64,000 nucleotides of DNA from Diadema setosum (lineage: Eukaryota > Echinodermata > Echinoidea > Diadematoida > Diadematidae). A program made the position numbers and the translations under genes. The stretch's first letter is position 1. Each line of letters begins with the position of its first letter. The notes under the pieces are model-generated. The model was not told the origin of the DNA. It did no database searches and saw only the letters and a list, made by a program, of their open reading frames with translations. Of the stretch, positions 23,609 through 36,540 are shown piece by piece. Where the stretch lies: the NCBI GenBank assembly GCA_033980235.1, contig CM067070.1:317001-381000 (forward strand), written 5' to 3'.

Positions 23609-23800
23609 CTGACAGGATGGTGCTAATTCAGCTGCTGTTGAGAAGAAACTATCTGGCAAGTAGTGAAACTCCAGACTGAAGCTCGAAAGACGTGGCATAG
23701 TACACACCCATTGGGCCAAGTCACTTCCCGTTGAGGACTGTAGTTTTTCCGGAGAATGGAACGGGTAATTGTGGTGAATTTTCAATTTCAGATCTTGAAT
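23609..23800 (-). CDS. LRR exon, cassette 1
   Basis: This 192-bp exon (64 codons, phase 0 to 0) is bounded on the minus strand by the acceptor ACTTCCACAG and the donor GTATGT. The peptide starts IQDLKLKIHHNYPFHSPEKL, includes DLAQWVCTMPRLSSFSL, and ends DSFFSTAAELAPSCQ. It is nearly identical to the exons at 32225-32416 and 61898-62089. Symmetric phase means any number of copies can be spliced in tandem without a frameshift. LRR identity rests on the L-x-x-L-x-L spacing and the match to the 16.8 kb exon. Confidence 0.7.
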
Positions 23801-25050
23801 CTGTGGAAGTAACACAAACAAACCGTGAAAACACCATGGAGGAATAGAATGTCATGTATCATGTACTGAATTCATATACTTACATTTATTGCCACTACTA
23901 TGCATTCAAACAAAACGTATTAGTTACATTTACTGAGTCCTGCTCCGATTATCTACTTGCTTTCATGTACAGTGCTTCTTACCTGCATTTGTTTATTTGT
24001 TTGTTTGTGTGTGTGTTTGTGTATTATTGGTTTTGTGTATTTGTGTTATTCCTCCACGTTTAGGGTTGTTTTGTATATCAAAAGACGTCGTTGCCTTGCT
24101 GAATCATGGGTTTCCATAAACGAATGTGGTAGTCCTAGCAAATTACGGTTCAATTTCCTTGACAGTATATTCAATTATGGACGTGTGATACGTAAGCCTC
24201 ATAATGATTCCTCAAATCAATACGCCGAACATTTCGATTGATGTCGATGTCATTGACTATTTATGTCGCGGTATTATTAGTTAGTTAGTTTGTTTGTTTG
24301 TTTGTTTGTTTTTCTAATGATGTGTGATCACAGGAGCATAGAAAACAGTCTACTACAGACAAACATGAGCTTCATTAGTTGATGTATACCTCTCCCAAAG
24401 AGCTTACACAGTTTATATCCAAGAAGGGGTTTAATTCCTCCCAAATTGGCACATAAGTCTGGAATGATTGGTCTTTTTTTCACATTGTCTGTCACGAATA
24501 TCTTAATTGTTATATTCTAGGTATAGCCTTCCTTATGATATCGGGAAGTGCAAGTTTTTCTAACTCTCATGAATTCATTGAACCTGCCTATGGCCTTTTC
24601 TCTTGGGGTGCGCTTCAACTTCCTAAGGGACATTTATCAGCCAAGTTTGGTCACAAACAGACATAGGATCAAAAGTTTTGAACCATAATCATAACGCGCC
24701 GTATAAACATAACCTTGGGCCCTAAAAGTTCGTTGACCCCTGTCTATTACCTTTGAAAATGTGTTGACCTTCAACTCCAAAAGAGGCATCTACCATCAAA
24801 GTTTTGTTTCAAACAGACATAATACATCAAAACTTATGAGCCATAATCGAAGTGTGCCGTAAAAACTTAACATTCGGCCCTGAAGTTCATTGACCCCTGC
24901 CTTTGACATTTGACCTTGATGTGATCTTCATGTTTGGTTTATTGTGTACTTTTGAGTAACCACTCTTCGCTCCAAATGTAATTGAAATTGAAGCCCTCAG
25001 TAGAAAGTTATTTAAGTTTTTGTAGCGTTACGGACGAACGACGGACGGAC
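23801..25050. other. Cassette 1 intron and tail
   Basis: Contains (TTTG)n tracts at about 23994-24020 and 24285-24313. Two degenerate modules of the type TTGACCTTCAACTCC / CCAAGTTTGGT then end in GACGGACGGACGGACAGAC at about 25050. No exon beyond the LRR exon was found. Confidence 0.5.
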
Positions 25051-25560
25051 GGACAGACAACGTAGGCATGGGCGTAAATCCGGGGGGGGGGGGGGGGAGA
25101 TGGTCGGATATATCTCCCCCCCCCCCCCGAAATTAAAGAGGGGGATGGCAAGTACAATCATCCTCCCCCCCCCCCTCCCTCCCCCTGAAATTTGAGAAAA
25201 AAAGTGGAGGAAGCTGAAATGTGATTGTATCAATTTTGGCATATTGTATGACGTTCGTACGCCCGCCTTCAGATAGGTAACAGCGCTGAACAGTATTCTA
25301 TCTTGTAGGATAATGTATCCATAATTTTCTCAGGCGCTCGCTCGCTTCGCTCGCTCGCGAAGAAAATAATATCGACATAGGGCATGGTCCGGACGTTGAC
25401 AACGTCAAATAGCATAGGCTTCCATGTAAACATGCTATGACACGAGTAACTTGGGACCATCTGCAAATTGTGTACGAAAACAAACAAACAATAAAATAAT
25501 TATACCGCCATAATCATGAACTCCCCTCCATTTCCTGAATCGTTCCTGAAACGATGATGG
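25051..25560. repeat. Dispersed repeat with G/C tracts, copy 1
   Basis: Starts GCATGGGCGTAAATCC, then long G and C runs, then GCGCTCGCTCGCTTCGCTCGCTCGCG and GGACGTTGACAACGTC. The same sequence recurs at 63526-64000, immediately after cassette 3, so this block belongs to the duplicated region. Confidence 0.75.
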
Positions 25561-26170
25561 CTCTGATACATATATGGGCATACCCAGGGATGATCAGGGA
25601 CGTTGAATTCAAATCTATCTCGGGGGGCAAAGGGGCATTTTTGCCCAGCCCCTACGGTATTGTTGGGGCAGACAAATCATTTGTCCTACAACAGGGCTCG
25701 ACACTAACTGTGGCCAGGTGGCCAGACGTTGACAACGTTATACATGTATAGTGTAGGCCTACATGTAAACATGCTATGACGTGAGCAACTAGGGACTATC
25801 TGCAAATTATGTACGAAAACAAACAAACAAACAAACACTAACAAAATCTATATGGCAATCATTGAATCCCCCTCCATTTCCAGAATCATTCCTGAAACAA
25901 TGATGACTCTGATGACTCAGTCAGGATACATATATCGGCATGCCCAGGGATGGAATCTATCGAGGGGGGGGGGGGGGGGAGGTGGGGGAGCCAAGGGGCA
26001 TTTGCCCCGCCCCTACGGTATTGTTGGGGCAGACAAATCATTTGTCCTACAACAGGGCTCGACACTAATGGTGGCAAGGTGGCCCGGGGCCACCAAAAAC
26101 GCACGTCGGACCACCAAAATTTCCGTTTCAGAAATGAAGATTTTGGTTTCCCGATCGGGCCACCCAAAAA
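25510..26170 (+). repeat. Two tandem copies of a 300-350 bp repeat
   Basis: CCCTACGGTATTGTTGGGGC, CAACAGGGCTCGACACTAA and CATGCTATGACGYGAG blocks occur in both copies (about 25510-25845 and 25860-26170). The second continues into GTGGCCCGGGGCCACCAAAA. No coding function. Confidence 0.65.
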
Positions 26171-26194
26171 AGTCGGATGTTAGCCTTTACTTTT

Positions 26195-26975
26195 GGAAAT
26201 GAACAGCGGTAACAATCGGCTCCTTAAGATGCTAAAATCAGTGTCAGATGTTTACTTTTAATTTTGGAAATAAATAACAGTAATATTCGACTCCGTATGA
26301 TACTAGAATAAATATCGGATGTTTGCTTATACTTTTGGAAATGAATAACGGTAAGATTCAGCTCCGTACGGTGCTAAAATTAATGTCAGATATTTGATTT
26401 TGCGTTTGGAAATGAATAAGGATAACATTCGGCTCCGGAAGATGCTGAAATAAATGTCGAATGTTTCCTTTAACGTTCGGAAATGAATGATAATAATATT
26501 CAACTCTGTACGATGATGAAATAAATGCCGGATGTTTGCTTTTGCGTTAAAAAGTAAATAGCTATAACATTCAACTCCGGAAGATGCTAAAGTAAATGTC
26601 GAATGATCCCTTTGACCTTCGGAAATAAATATGAATAATATGCAACTCCGTACGATGATTAAATAAATGTCGGATATTTCCTTTTACTGTCGAAAGTAAA
26701 TAGCAATAACATTCGGCTCCGGAAGATGCCAAAATAAATGCCAGATGATTACTTTTACGTTTGGAAGTGAATAGCATTAACATTCTGCTCCATATGATGC
26801 TAAAATAAATGTCAGATATTTGCTATTACATTTCGAAATGAAGAACAGTAACATTCAACGGCGTTTGATGGTAAAGTAAATGTCTGATGTCTCCTTTGCC
26901 GTTCAAAAAAAAAAAAGCAGTAACACTCGGCTCCGTACAATGCTAGAATAATTGTCAGATGATTCAATTGTCCAA
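26195..26975 (+). repeat. 71-bp tandem array, about 11 copies
   Basis: A CGGCTCCG-ARGATGCTAAA-TAAATGTCRGATGTTT unit recurs with its CTCC word near 26288, 26358, 26431, 26502, 26572, 26643, 26714, 26785 and 26928, a period of 70-73 bp. Copies are diverged, so the array is old. The short frames across it are artefacts. Confidence 0.85.
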
Positions 26976-27805
26976 ATACCGCCAGAACTCTTTTCACCAA
27001 ATCATTGAATTGCAATGAACATGCAAAAGCTCCGCTACTTGATCCGTTTCGATAGACCTTGTACACTTTTGAGATTGACAATTTTCCTAATATTTTATCC
27101 AGTGGCGCAACTACGGGGGGTGGGGGGAATCGGGGGGCGCACTGGGGAGCACACCCCCCCCCCTCCTCCATCCGCCGGTAAAAAAAAAAAAAAAAAAAAA
27201 AAAAAATACCAAAATGGTAATTCAAGGGTTAGTAAACTGCTTTTGAAATCGACATGAAAGGGAGATCAAGAAATAAGATATTTTAAAAGATTTCTTTAAC
27301 CATAGTTAAGGAGGAATATGTGAAACATTGTTCAAAAAGCCCGGAGCCGACAAAAGATTGTGATTCAGCGTGATTCCTGATTGGCATTCTGAATATAAGC
27401 AGGATGTGCGCAGTGTACTCGGAACATCCGAACGGCAAAAAGACTCGCTGCAATGTTGCGCAAAGTGATTTAGAATGTACACCTCTGTACCTTACGCTTC
27501 ATTATATCAAAGCTAGATCATTGATTTTGCAGTGTTGCTTACATACAAGTCTATATCAAAATGCCTTGCATTGCCAATAATAAGACTTGCCCTGGGCTAT
27601 TTCCTAACTTTTTAAAGTATATAAGCCACACACACAAACAAACACAAACAATTAGGGGATGCTCTAAAGTGCGGATTTTGGACATGCTTTCCCCGCTTCC
27701 CCGCTTGGTCACTTCGACGACCCCTCGCTGGTCACACCTACCCCAATCATGAACATAAACCGACATCCTTGACTACCAGTGGCGGATACAGGGGAGCTCA
27801 CCGGG
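26976..27805. other. Non-coding spacer
   Basis: G/C and poly-A tracts lie at about 27113-27207. The rest is unremarkable, with no exon or TIR pair found. Confidence 0.4.
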
Positions 27806-28315
27806 CGCCCCCCCCCCCCCCTTAATTTCCAAAGCGAAAAAAAAAATATAGCTACAAACGGCAGTTTTTGGACTGCAAAATGTTACAAATTTCAAGCTCG
27901 TTTGCTCAGCTCGCTCGCATATAATCGCTTTGCCATTCTACTGGTGTTGCTTCTAGTAATTGCCAGCAGTTGCGCCCGGTGCGCTCCCCTTAATTTCCAA
28001 AGCGAAAAAGTATAGCTACAAACAGCAGTTTTTGCACTGTAAAATGTCAAAATTTTGAAGCTCGCTCGCTCCGATCGCTCGCATTTAATCGCTATGCCAT
28101 TCTATTGATGTTCCTGCCAGTAATTGCCAGCAGTTGCACCCGGTGCGCCCCCCTTAATTTCCAAAGCCAAAAAAGTATAGCTACAAACAGCGTTTTTGCA
28201 CTGTAAAATGTGAAAATATTCAAGCTCTCTCGCTCCGCTCGCTCGCATTTAATCGTTATGCCATTCTCTTGATGTCACCGCAAGTAATTGCCAGCAGTTG
28301 CGCCCGGTGCGCCAC
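27806..28315 (+). repeat. About 170-bp tandem repeat, three copies
   Basis: The block CCTTAATTTCCAAAGCGAAAA...TATAGCTACAAACRGC...GCCAGCAGTTGC-CCCGGTGCG occurs three times, starting near 27820, 27987 and 28152. Each copy carries GCTCGCTC-CGCTCGCTCGCA. Confidence 0.85.
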
Positions 28316-28580
28316 AATTTACGACATCAAAATGCAAAAAGTTCTCACCGTAGGAGGGGGAAGATCCCCCTCCCACATCCTCACCCCTCTCCCTCGCTCG
28401 GGTTAGGTCGCGTTCATGATATTCAGTGTAAGAAATAATACAAGAAGTTTATTTATGATACCATTTTATAGCTAATTATTGTTTAATAATAATCGACATT
28501 TCAATATATGCTACCTTAAAAAAGTGGGACTGTTTCATGTCAACAAAACGGGCAAAAACATGCACCGCTCCCTCGCACAG
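28310..28580 (+). repeat. Third copy of the dispersed repeat seen at 230-735
   Basis: Contains CAAAATGCAAAAAGTTCTC, GTTCATGATATTCAGTG and GTGGGACTGTTTCA in the same order as the first copies. Confidence 0.65.
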
Positions 28581-29193
28581 GTATTTCAAAAAAAAAAAAA
28601 CACAAAAAAGTCTTCGTACTTTAAAGTCAGATTTTCCGTCGAAAGTCCGGTGACAAGCAAGAAAAAAAAGTATGTGTGTGTGCGTGTGGGGGTGGGGGGG
28701 GGGGGGGGGGCACCAAGCTTCACCAAGCCCCCCCCCCCCCCCCCCCCAAAGGCTGTGCCGGTCCGCTTATGGGCTTGTAATCGTGGTGATGGTGACTATC
28801 CGATCATCCCCTCCCCCCATTCCTCAGTACGGATTTACGCCGTTGGACGTAGGTGATCCCTAATAGTCTCCCCTTACCTCCGGTGGGCTCGACAAAAAAC
28901 GGAGAAATTGGAAACTGTTAAGCTAGATGAATTGAGTCAAATCATGATGCATGCGTAAATCCGCCAATGAATCTTGTTTTCAACCCCCAAAGAAAAAAAA
29001 AAAAAGAAACCGCCACAATTGTTGTATACCTCGATTTCTTTGCAGAGGAGCGCCCATGAATGTACGCGGGTGTTATTTATGATGCTATATTTCAATTCCC
29101 TATAACCAGGCAGATCCCATCATGAACATTTCACTCATAAATTTTATAATGACCCCATCATTTTCTTTCCCTTACTTATTCCTATACATAATG

Positions 29194-29494
29194 GTCCATT
29201 TATGGTCATCCAACTCCGGTTCTCTGATAATTCCAAGATTCACTACAATATGGGGCACACGTGCCTTTGGCCATGCTGCTCCCACCTTATGGAATAACTT
29301 ACCTTCAGCCGTAAAAAATTGTTCTTCATCAGACTCCTTTAAAAGCAGTCTAAAAACTCACTTGTTTAAAGCCTCAATTTGACTACTCATTACATATACT
29401 TGATATTTGTATGTCCTTTATCTCCTTCACTTTCTCTTCCTTCCGCGCCTAGAGCACTCTGCAGAGTGGATTTGGCGCTATATAAATCATATCA

Positions 29495-29522
<28 letters not shown>
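29194..29522 (+). mobile_element. 3' end of a truncated non-LTR retrotransposon
   Basis: An open segment reads WGTRAFGHAAPTLWNNLP, then SFKSSLKTHLFKASI and a stop. This is the typical C-terminus of LINE ORF2 proteins of the CR1/Jockey type. The 3' end GGCGCTATATAAATCATAT with a (TTA)n tail follows. The 5' part is missing, as in most LINE copies. Cassettes 1 and 3 lack this insert, which supports its boundaries. Confidence 0.75.
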
Positions 29523-29526
<4 letters not shown>

Positions 29527-30642
29527 TGATGTCAGAAATTTTGCTGCTCAACTTTCATTCAGCAATGTCAGAGATGATGTCACACTTATCACTTTTACCA
29601 TCTATCATACGGCGAAATACAACGGCGTTATTACACATTCCTCTATTCAAACCTATTTATTATTTAGTGTAAATGTGAAATGCCTGGAGTCATTTCTTCA
29701 ATGAGTGTTAGTAAGATTGAACTCATAATTATATTGTAGTCAATGTCATCGTTTTGACCATCTTTGCTTCCTTCAAAGCAAATTATTCTTTGCAGATTCC
29801 TGTCTATGGTGGTTGCAAGTTAACAAATGTGTCTACGAGTGTTGTTATGAATAGATAAAGTGTACTACAAATATCCTACATGAAAATAAGTAAATGTTAA
29901 CTACTGAAATATAGATATGAATGTTATATTACTGTATAAAAATTAGTGACATCAGAATGACTTAAGTAAAGTCAGGATGATCACCAGCCAATGACTTTTA
30001 TTACAACAGATTTATTTAGATAACACACTTTATAATGTACTCACAGGTCAAACTTGTTGAACTAGATCAAAGAAGTTTACAATAATGATTTGGGTAAGGG
30101 TATATAGGCGTAATAAGATATCCAGTCGTTTGTACAAAGAATAATAATGACAGTTTCTTTCCCTTGTACATTTGTGAATATTCCAATTCTCTTAAATTAC
30201 GAGTATTCGAAGGAATAGCAACCAAATTTCGGTCAGCTTTATGCGTAATTTGTTTCATAAAAGCAATGCATCAGACTTATTAGAGTGAAACGTTATACTG
30301 CCATACAAGTCCAAAGAATGAGTAAAGTCCATCTCGGTAAGAGAGTTTGTGTTTTTCTCTAAATGTATTAACATCTAAGGATATTCTTCATTGCAGAAAG
30401 GTCGTTGGTGCCAATTTTTCATTTCATACACTGACTAGCTTAATGTCTGGGTAGACTGTCGACCTGCCTGTAGCTTTCACTATGCCGAGATATACATCTT
30501 AGAATAAATACCCCTCAAGAACAGTGAAAAACAGTTATATGAATTATTTAGCTTTTTCTCCTGACATTTGAACTTTGATTTTGGCCAAGTAAATCTCTAT
30601 TATGGACTGCGTGTATACACGTAGATTCATAAAATACCTATA

Positions 30643-31011
30643 AGGCCGTATCACACCAGCCTGCCGCTAAGGGTCTCCTACTTGCGTTCTCCGTGGACCT
30701 CTACGGGCATTCCCGCGACTCACCCGGAAAAAAAAAAAAATTGGTCATGCTCAAAACCTGGCTGCGGTTAAATCAGACTTGCGTGAGCACCTCCGGGCAA
30801 CTACGCGCTAGATACTGTCAGGTGCGGACCAACTGCGGAGAGCTACTTGGAGTAAATTTGTTTCCCCGCAAGTCAAGCCGCAGAAGTTCCGCCATAGGGT
30901 ATGACAAGGCATGAATGAAAATTGCAAACATTCTTGTTCGCCCGCTCAAATCTTCTACGTGCTGGAAACTACCTCCTCGCCACAAGCCTGCGTTATGGTG
31001 TGACACGGCCT
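30643..31011. mobile_element. 369-bp MITE in cassette 2
   Basis: Termini AGGCCGTATCACACCA and TGGTGTGACACGGCCT are inverted repeats. Cassette 3 has the uninterrupted sequence AAAATACCTTTAGGCATTGC near 60646. The short duplication is of the TA or TWA type (one side differs by a base), suggesting a Harbinger- or TA-targeting family. Confidence 0.75.
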
Positions 31012-32224
31012 TTAGTCATTGCAACGAAATGAAGAACAAAGTGAAATTTTCAGGAGTTGTCCTTGACCTTTGACCCCTATGATCTCCATATTCCGAAGAG
31101 AATCACTATTAGGCAATACATGAATATGCATTAAGTTTCATGACAGCAACTTGAATCATTTCCGAGATATGGAGAAAAAAGAAATGAGAATTTTGTATCT
31201 AAATTAACCTTTGATCTTAAATTGAGCTTTGCCTCATTGCCGAACACTTTCTCTACAGATTCGTTATTGGGTAAATCATGTATATGCTAAATACCATGAA
31301 AATACCTTCCGATATTCCTTAGATATGAAGAAAATATTAAAATCTACGCATTTCACCTTGACAATTGACCTTGAACTTGTGCACCCCAAAACTGATAGGC
31401 GCAACTCCACCCACTCTTGAATATGTTTGCCAAGTTTTATCAGGATACGTCAAACGGTTTTAGTTATTTTGTCCACAAAACTGATTACGGATGGACAGAC
31501 GAACAACTCTAAAACATAATGAGTCCGCCAGAGGCGGTAAAAAGAAAAAAAAATGACAGGATGGCCATAACTTCATTTTTTTTTTGACACAAAAACTTCA
31601 TAGAGCAAAAATATTACAGATCCGCAGAATGAATTTGTGGAGTTGGAACGAAAGTAATGATAAATAAATCCTTTGGTCAGGATAGGTGCAATACTATTTT
31701 AATTCGTAACCATAGTCTCAGTTCGTGTCTATTATATTTGTGAATGTTTGAATCATCTAATAGTTCTGAGTACTCGAATGAAAACGGGCAAAGATATTGG
31801 AGCTTTGTGCATCATCTGTTTAATATCAAAAGAGATCAGATATTGTGGAATGAAACTCTATAACATGAGAAACGTTCAAAGAACGAGTCAAGTCCACCAG
31901 AATGAAAAAAAAAAAAATCGTGGAAGCGTTTCGCCCAATTATTCATAATCTTTAGTATTTTTTTTTTTTGTTCCGCAAAGTTGCAGATTTTGTAATCCAT
32001 ACATTTAGTCGTTGAATGTTGGGAAGTCAAGAGTTATAACCAGTAAACCATTCTAATGGAACTCACTAGACTCAGATCAATATACGCAAAATAATTATTT
32101 GACAGAAGGAAATCCTAGGTGTCATGTAGTTGTTTATTTTTTTTGTTTTTAATTTTCTAAAGAAAAACAAAACACGTCCAATATCCTCCCTGCGGGAACC
32201 GACACCAAGTAAAAGCTAACATAC
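31012..32224. other. Cassette 2 intron with a degenerate retroelement tail
   Basis: Blocks CCTTGACCTTTGACCCCTATG and GATGGACAGACGAAC followed by GTCCGCCAGAGGCGGTAAA recur at 60690-61180 in cassette 3. No exon found. Confidence 0.5.
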
Positions 32225-32416
32225 CTGACAGGATGGTGCTAATTTAATTGCTGTAGAGTAGAATTCATCTGGCAAGTTGAGAAACACCAGACTCAAGCTG
32301 GAAAGACGTGGCATAGTACACACCCATTGGGCCAAGTCTCTTCCCGTTGAGGATTGTAGTTTTTCCGGAGAATGGAACGGGTAGTTGTGGTGAATTTCCA
32401 ATTTCAGATCTTGAAT
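32225..32416 (-). CDS. LRR exon, cassette 2
   Basis: This 192-bp phase 0-0 exon has the same acceptor (ACTTCCACAG) and donor (GTATGT) as the cassette 1 exon. The peptide starts IQDLKLEIHHNYPFHSPEKL and continues with RDLAQWVCTMPRLSSLSL and DEFYSTAIKLAPSCQ. It shares KLEIHH, VFLNL and DEFYSTAIK with cassette 3 against cassette 1, in line with the cassette history. The frame is intact and both splice sites are kept. Confidence 0.7.
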
Positions 32417-33425
32417 CTGTGGAAGTAACACAAACAAACCATTAAAACGCCATGGAGGAATAGAATGTCATGTATCATGTAATGAATCATATACTTACAT
32501 TTATTGCCACTACGCATTGAAACAAAACGTATTAGTTACATTTACTGTCCTGCTGTGATTATCTTTTTGCTTTCATGTACAGTGCTTCTTACTTGCATTT
32601 CTTTATATGTTTGTTTGTGTGTGTGTTTGTGTGTCTGTGTATTCGTGTTTTTCTCCTACGTTTTGGGTTGTTTTGTATATCAAAAGACGTCGTTGCCTTG
32701 CTGAATCATGGGTTTCCATGAATGTATGTGGCAGTCCTAGCAAATCACGGTTCAATTTCCTTGACAGTATATTCAATTATGGACGTGTGATACGTAAGCC
32801 TCATAATGATTCCTCAAACCATCAATTATAAGCCGAACATTTCGATTGAGTCGATGTCATTGACCATACATGTCGCGGTTTTATTAGTTTGTTTGTTTGT
32901 TTGTTTCTGTGTTTTTCTAATGTGTGATCACAGGAGCATAGAAAACAGTCTACTACAGACAAACATGAGCTTAATTAGTTGATGTATACTTCTCCCAAAG
33001 AGCTTACACAGTTTATATTCAAGAAGGGATTTAATTCCTCTTAAATTGGCACATAAGTCTGGAACGAGTGTTCTTTTTTATAATTGTCTTTCACGAAGAT
33101 CTTAATTCTTATGTTCTAGGTATAGCCTTCTCTATATATGATATCGGCAAGTGCAAGTTTTTCTAACTCTCATAAATTCATTGACCCTGCCTATGGCCCC
33201 TTCCCTTGGGGTGCCCTTCAACTTCCTAAGGGACATTTATCAGCCAAGTTTGGTCCCAAACAGACATAGGATCAAACGTTTTGAACCATAATCAAAACGT
33301 GCCGTATACATATAACATTGGGCCCTAAAAGTTCGTTGACCCCTGTCTATGACATTTGAACATGTGTTGACCTTCAACTCCAAAAGAGGCATATACCATC
33401 CAAGTTTTGTCACAAATAGACATAT

Positions 33426-35970
33426 GGGCCATTCTCAGATTAAGTGTTCAATTCCATGTGAGTAAAAACGAAAAATCAACCACAAAGTAATATATTCAAA
33501 GATGTGTTTTCGGTAGCTTCAAAACCGGTCAAATACGAAAGAAAAAGTGGAACATTCTAAATGATGGCCATTCATTGAGTAAAAGCGAATTGAAATAGAG
33601 CATCATATATGATTTTTGATCACCAATCAGATACGTTACCGCAAATTTACATGTTGTAATGGACTCCTAACTTTCAATGAAATTTAATGTTTTGATCCAA
33701 TTTTTTGTTCAGGAAAAGACATCTGTCCCCCTAAGGATATTGGGGTTTTTCAAGAGGTAAAACTGTTGTCATCCCTTGCTAATTGGTAGAAATATTTTCT
33801 GTGTGGTAGGTTGAAATATGTTTTTTTGCTGAAATGAAATATAACCTTAAGATTCTCTTTGTATTTTCAGCAAATTTCGCTTACAAATAAAGTTTCGAAT
33901 CCCACAAATCATGCAAAGGAAACGATCCGATCTGGAATTTCCACAGGAAACAAGTATGAATTGCTTTCCTGGGGAAATAACTATTGAAAAATAGTCGAAT
34001 TGCCTTTGGTAACGTATCTGGTAAAATATAAGTAATAATCTCAGTTGTGTATGAATTAATAAATATCACCTGTTTAATTATTTACCCTATGAATTGATGT
34101 AAAAATGAATGATGTAAGCCCAAATTAACCACTTTAAACATTGTACGTCATATTTAAACTATGAAATGTAGTGGAAAAGAGCCCTAAATGTGAAAGCTGA
34201 ATTCTTCATTCACAGAATATTCTCATCTTATATACGTCTGAATGTATTTATCCATCTGACTATAAATATTCATTAAGTTTTGATGAATAATGCAAACAAG
34301 GTTTAAAAAAATATATTTTTGCAGACACTTAGAAGGAAGTAGGTACAGTCTCTATGAACTCGATATACTAAAAAGTTGTTTGACCTACGGTAACGTATTT
34401 TGGCTTACCCCTTTTAATGAAAATTAATAAATAATTGTTCAACTTATCAATGAATCTTGAGTAGTTCTTCATATGTTGAAAAACACTATGCAACAGAACA
34501 CTGAAACTTTTCTCGGAAGCTTTTCATAAACTACTTTTTACTCTTTCAAAGTTTGGTAACGTATCTGGCGTACCGTAAATAAATCTGTCGGTGAAGTTAC
34601 AGAGCAATTTCTACTGAATATTCTTCATTTGAACGTAACTTTAATTTTTTTATGGAAGCGTCATTCTATGCAGAATTGTTTTATGAACACTTTGTTTTAC
34701 ATAAAATTATTTGTCACCGTGGGTGTCTTGAATTATACGTAACGTATCTGCTAAATCTGAAAAGCAAAAAAAAAAAAAACGAAAAAAAAAATGATATGCT
34801 GAATCATAGCTTCGTCTTGTAAAATAAACGTTCAAAGTTGTTGCATAGAATATGAAAGTGGCTGGGTTTTATAGAATAGAACTTTGGAGTTTGTGAGCGC
34901 ACAACGATTTGTTTGTAAAAACATTTACATTTTTTTTTTCAGCATTTTGATTATGTGGTAACGTATCTGTCGGAAAACTTGGCATAAAGTTGTGAGACAC
35001 TGACGCATAAAGAAAAATCATGTGGAAGTGTTGCTCTTTTTCACCTCTCTGTCCTTTTGGTGTAAGAATATTATAATCATGAGGTCCAACAAAACGAAGC
35101 ATGTAATGTGTAGGGATGAATTTTAACCAGATTTGATCCCCAGAAAGCACAAGACCAATGAGCAAAATTCGGTCACGTATCTGTGGTAACGTATCTGTGG
35201 TAACGTATATGGTCGATCATGTTATTATGAAAGCGATATCTACCAAATATTTCTCACTTGTACTAAACTTTAATGTTGAATCGATGCGTCATTCCGAGGA
35301 GTAATGTATGATATACAATTTGTCTGACATTGCAATATCTGTCGCAGTGGGTGGCGTGAAATGTATGTAACGTATCTGTACAAATAAAAATATAGAAAAT
35401 CGATATTTCAAACATTGTACCGTACTCTCAATAAAGAGCTGTTGCACAAAAAAAAATCTAAGTACTTGCAATGTATGAAGTATATCCTCAGGGTTTCATA
35501 TACACAGGGTCATTGCATAGTCTTGTTATTTTCGCAATGCTGTAACGCTAAAGAAACTGGTAACGTATCTGGCGGTAAATTTGGCGACAGGTTTCAAAAG
35601 GCTACAAAAAAGAAGTCAATAAAATTTTTGGGAACGTTTTGAGTATTGTGATTAGCACATATGATATGCTCATCGTCCATGAAAATGATATTTGGAAAGT
35701 GTGTTTGTGGACGGAGAGGAGCAATAAAACATAATTCTGAAATAGCCGGCGACACTGCGTTTTGGGGGTCTTAACGAAGATTAACAGCAAAATTTTATAC
35801 AAATAGGCAGACAACCGCATTTGATCGTGTTTATTTTTAACAAATTAAGTCCTCGTGATATATTATAAACATTTAAATAGTATCTATTAGGTTTCAGGAA
35901 ACCACAAACTGTCATGGAATGTCGGCGACACCAAAATTCCGTATTTGAACGCTTTTACTGAGAATGGGCC
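33426..35970. mobile_element. 2,545-bp TIR element studded with GGTAACGTATCTG
   Basis: Ends GGGCCATTCTCAG and CTGAGAATGGGCC are flanked by ATAT at 33422-33425 and 35971-35974 (TA with a one-base-longer TIR is equivalent). Cassettes 1 and 3 keep the empty site (CAGACATATACATC near 63278). The interior is non-coding but holds about 11 copies of GGTAACGTATCTG or a close variant. They lie near 33629 (inverted), 34008, 34389, 34555, 34738, 34957, 35171, 35185, 35199, 35366 and 35559. A structurally similar element lies at 50296-53081. Confidence 0.85.
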
Positions 35971-36540
35971 ATATACATCAAAAGTTATGAGCCATAATCG
36001 CCGTAAAAACTTAACATTCGGCAATGAAGTTCATTGACCACTGCCTGTGACATTTGACCTTGATGCGACCTTCATGTTTTGTTGAATGTGTACCTTTGAA
36101 TAACCACTCTTCCCTCCAAGTTTGATAGAAATTCAAGTCCTCAGTAGAGAGTTGTTCAAGTGTTTGTAGCGTTACGGACGAACGACGGACGGACGGACAG
36201 ACGACGTAGGTGATCCCTAATAGTCTCCCCTTACCTCCGGTGGGCTCGACAAAAACGTAGAAATTGGAAACTGTTAAGCTAGATAAATTGAGTCAAATCA
36301 TGATGCGTAAATGCGCCAATGAATCTTGTTTTCAACCCCCAAAGGAAAAAAAAAAAGAAACCGGCACAATTGTTGTATAGCTGAATTTCTTTGCAGAGGA
36401 GCGCCCATGAATGTATGCGGGGGTTATTTGTGATGTTATGTTGCAATTCCCTTTAACCAGGCAGATCCCATCATGAACATTTCACTCATAAATTTTACAA
36501 TGATCACATTCATTTTCTTTCCCTTACTTATTCTTATATA

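Larger units (their letters stand above)
17040..25050. repeat. Cassette 1 of a triplicated genomic unit
   Basis: The order of blocks matches cassettes 2 and 3: an A-rich start, GATGTCAGAAA...GCTTAATTTTCATTC, GAATAGAT..AAAGTGTAC, GATGATCACCAGCCA, an LRR exon, then a tail ending GACGGACGGACGGACAGAC. It is more diverged than cassettes 2 and 3. It is enlarged by the 4,965-bp TIR element at 17706-22670. The 16910-17705 part is intron sequence with no other feature. Confidence 0.75.
28852..36203. repeat. Cassette 2 of the triplicated genomic unit
   Basis: Begins GTGATCCCTAATAGTCTCCC after a GACGTAG end and runs to the next GACGTAG at 36200. It carries one LRR exon (32225-32416). Its own insertions are a LINE 3' end (29194-29522), a MITE (30643-31011) and a 2,545-bp TIR element (33426-35970). 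Without those it is roughly 4 kb. It is clearly closer to cassette 3 than to cassette 1. Confidence 0.8.

Noticed and set aside
25886..26202. Frames of 77-116 codons around 26.0 kb
   Set aside because: Glycine runs come from a G-tract in a tandem repeat present twice, with no conserved frame.
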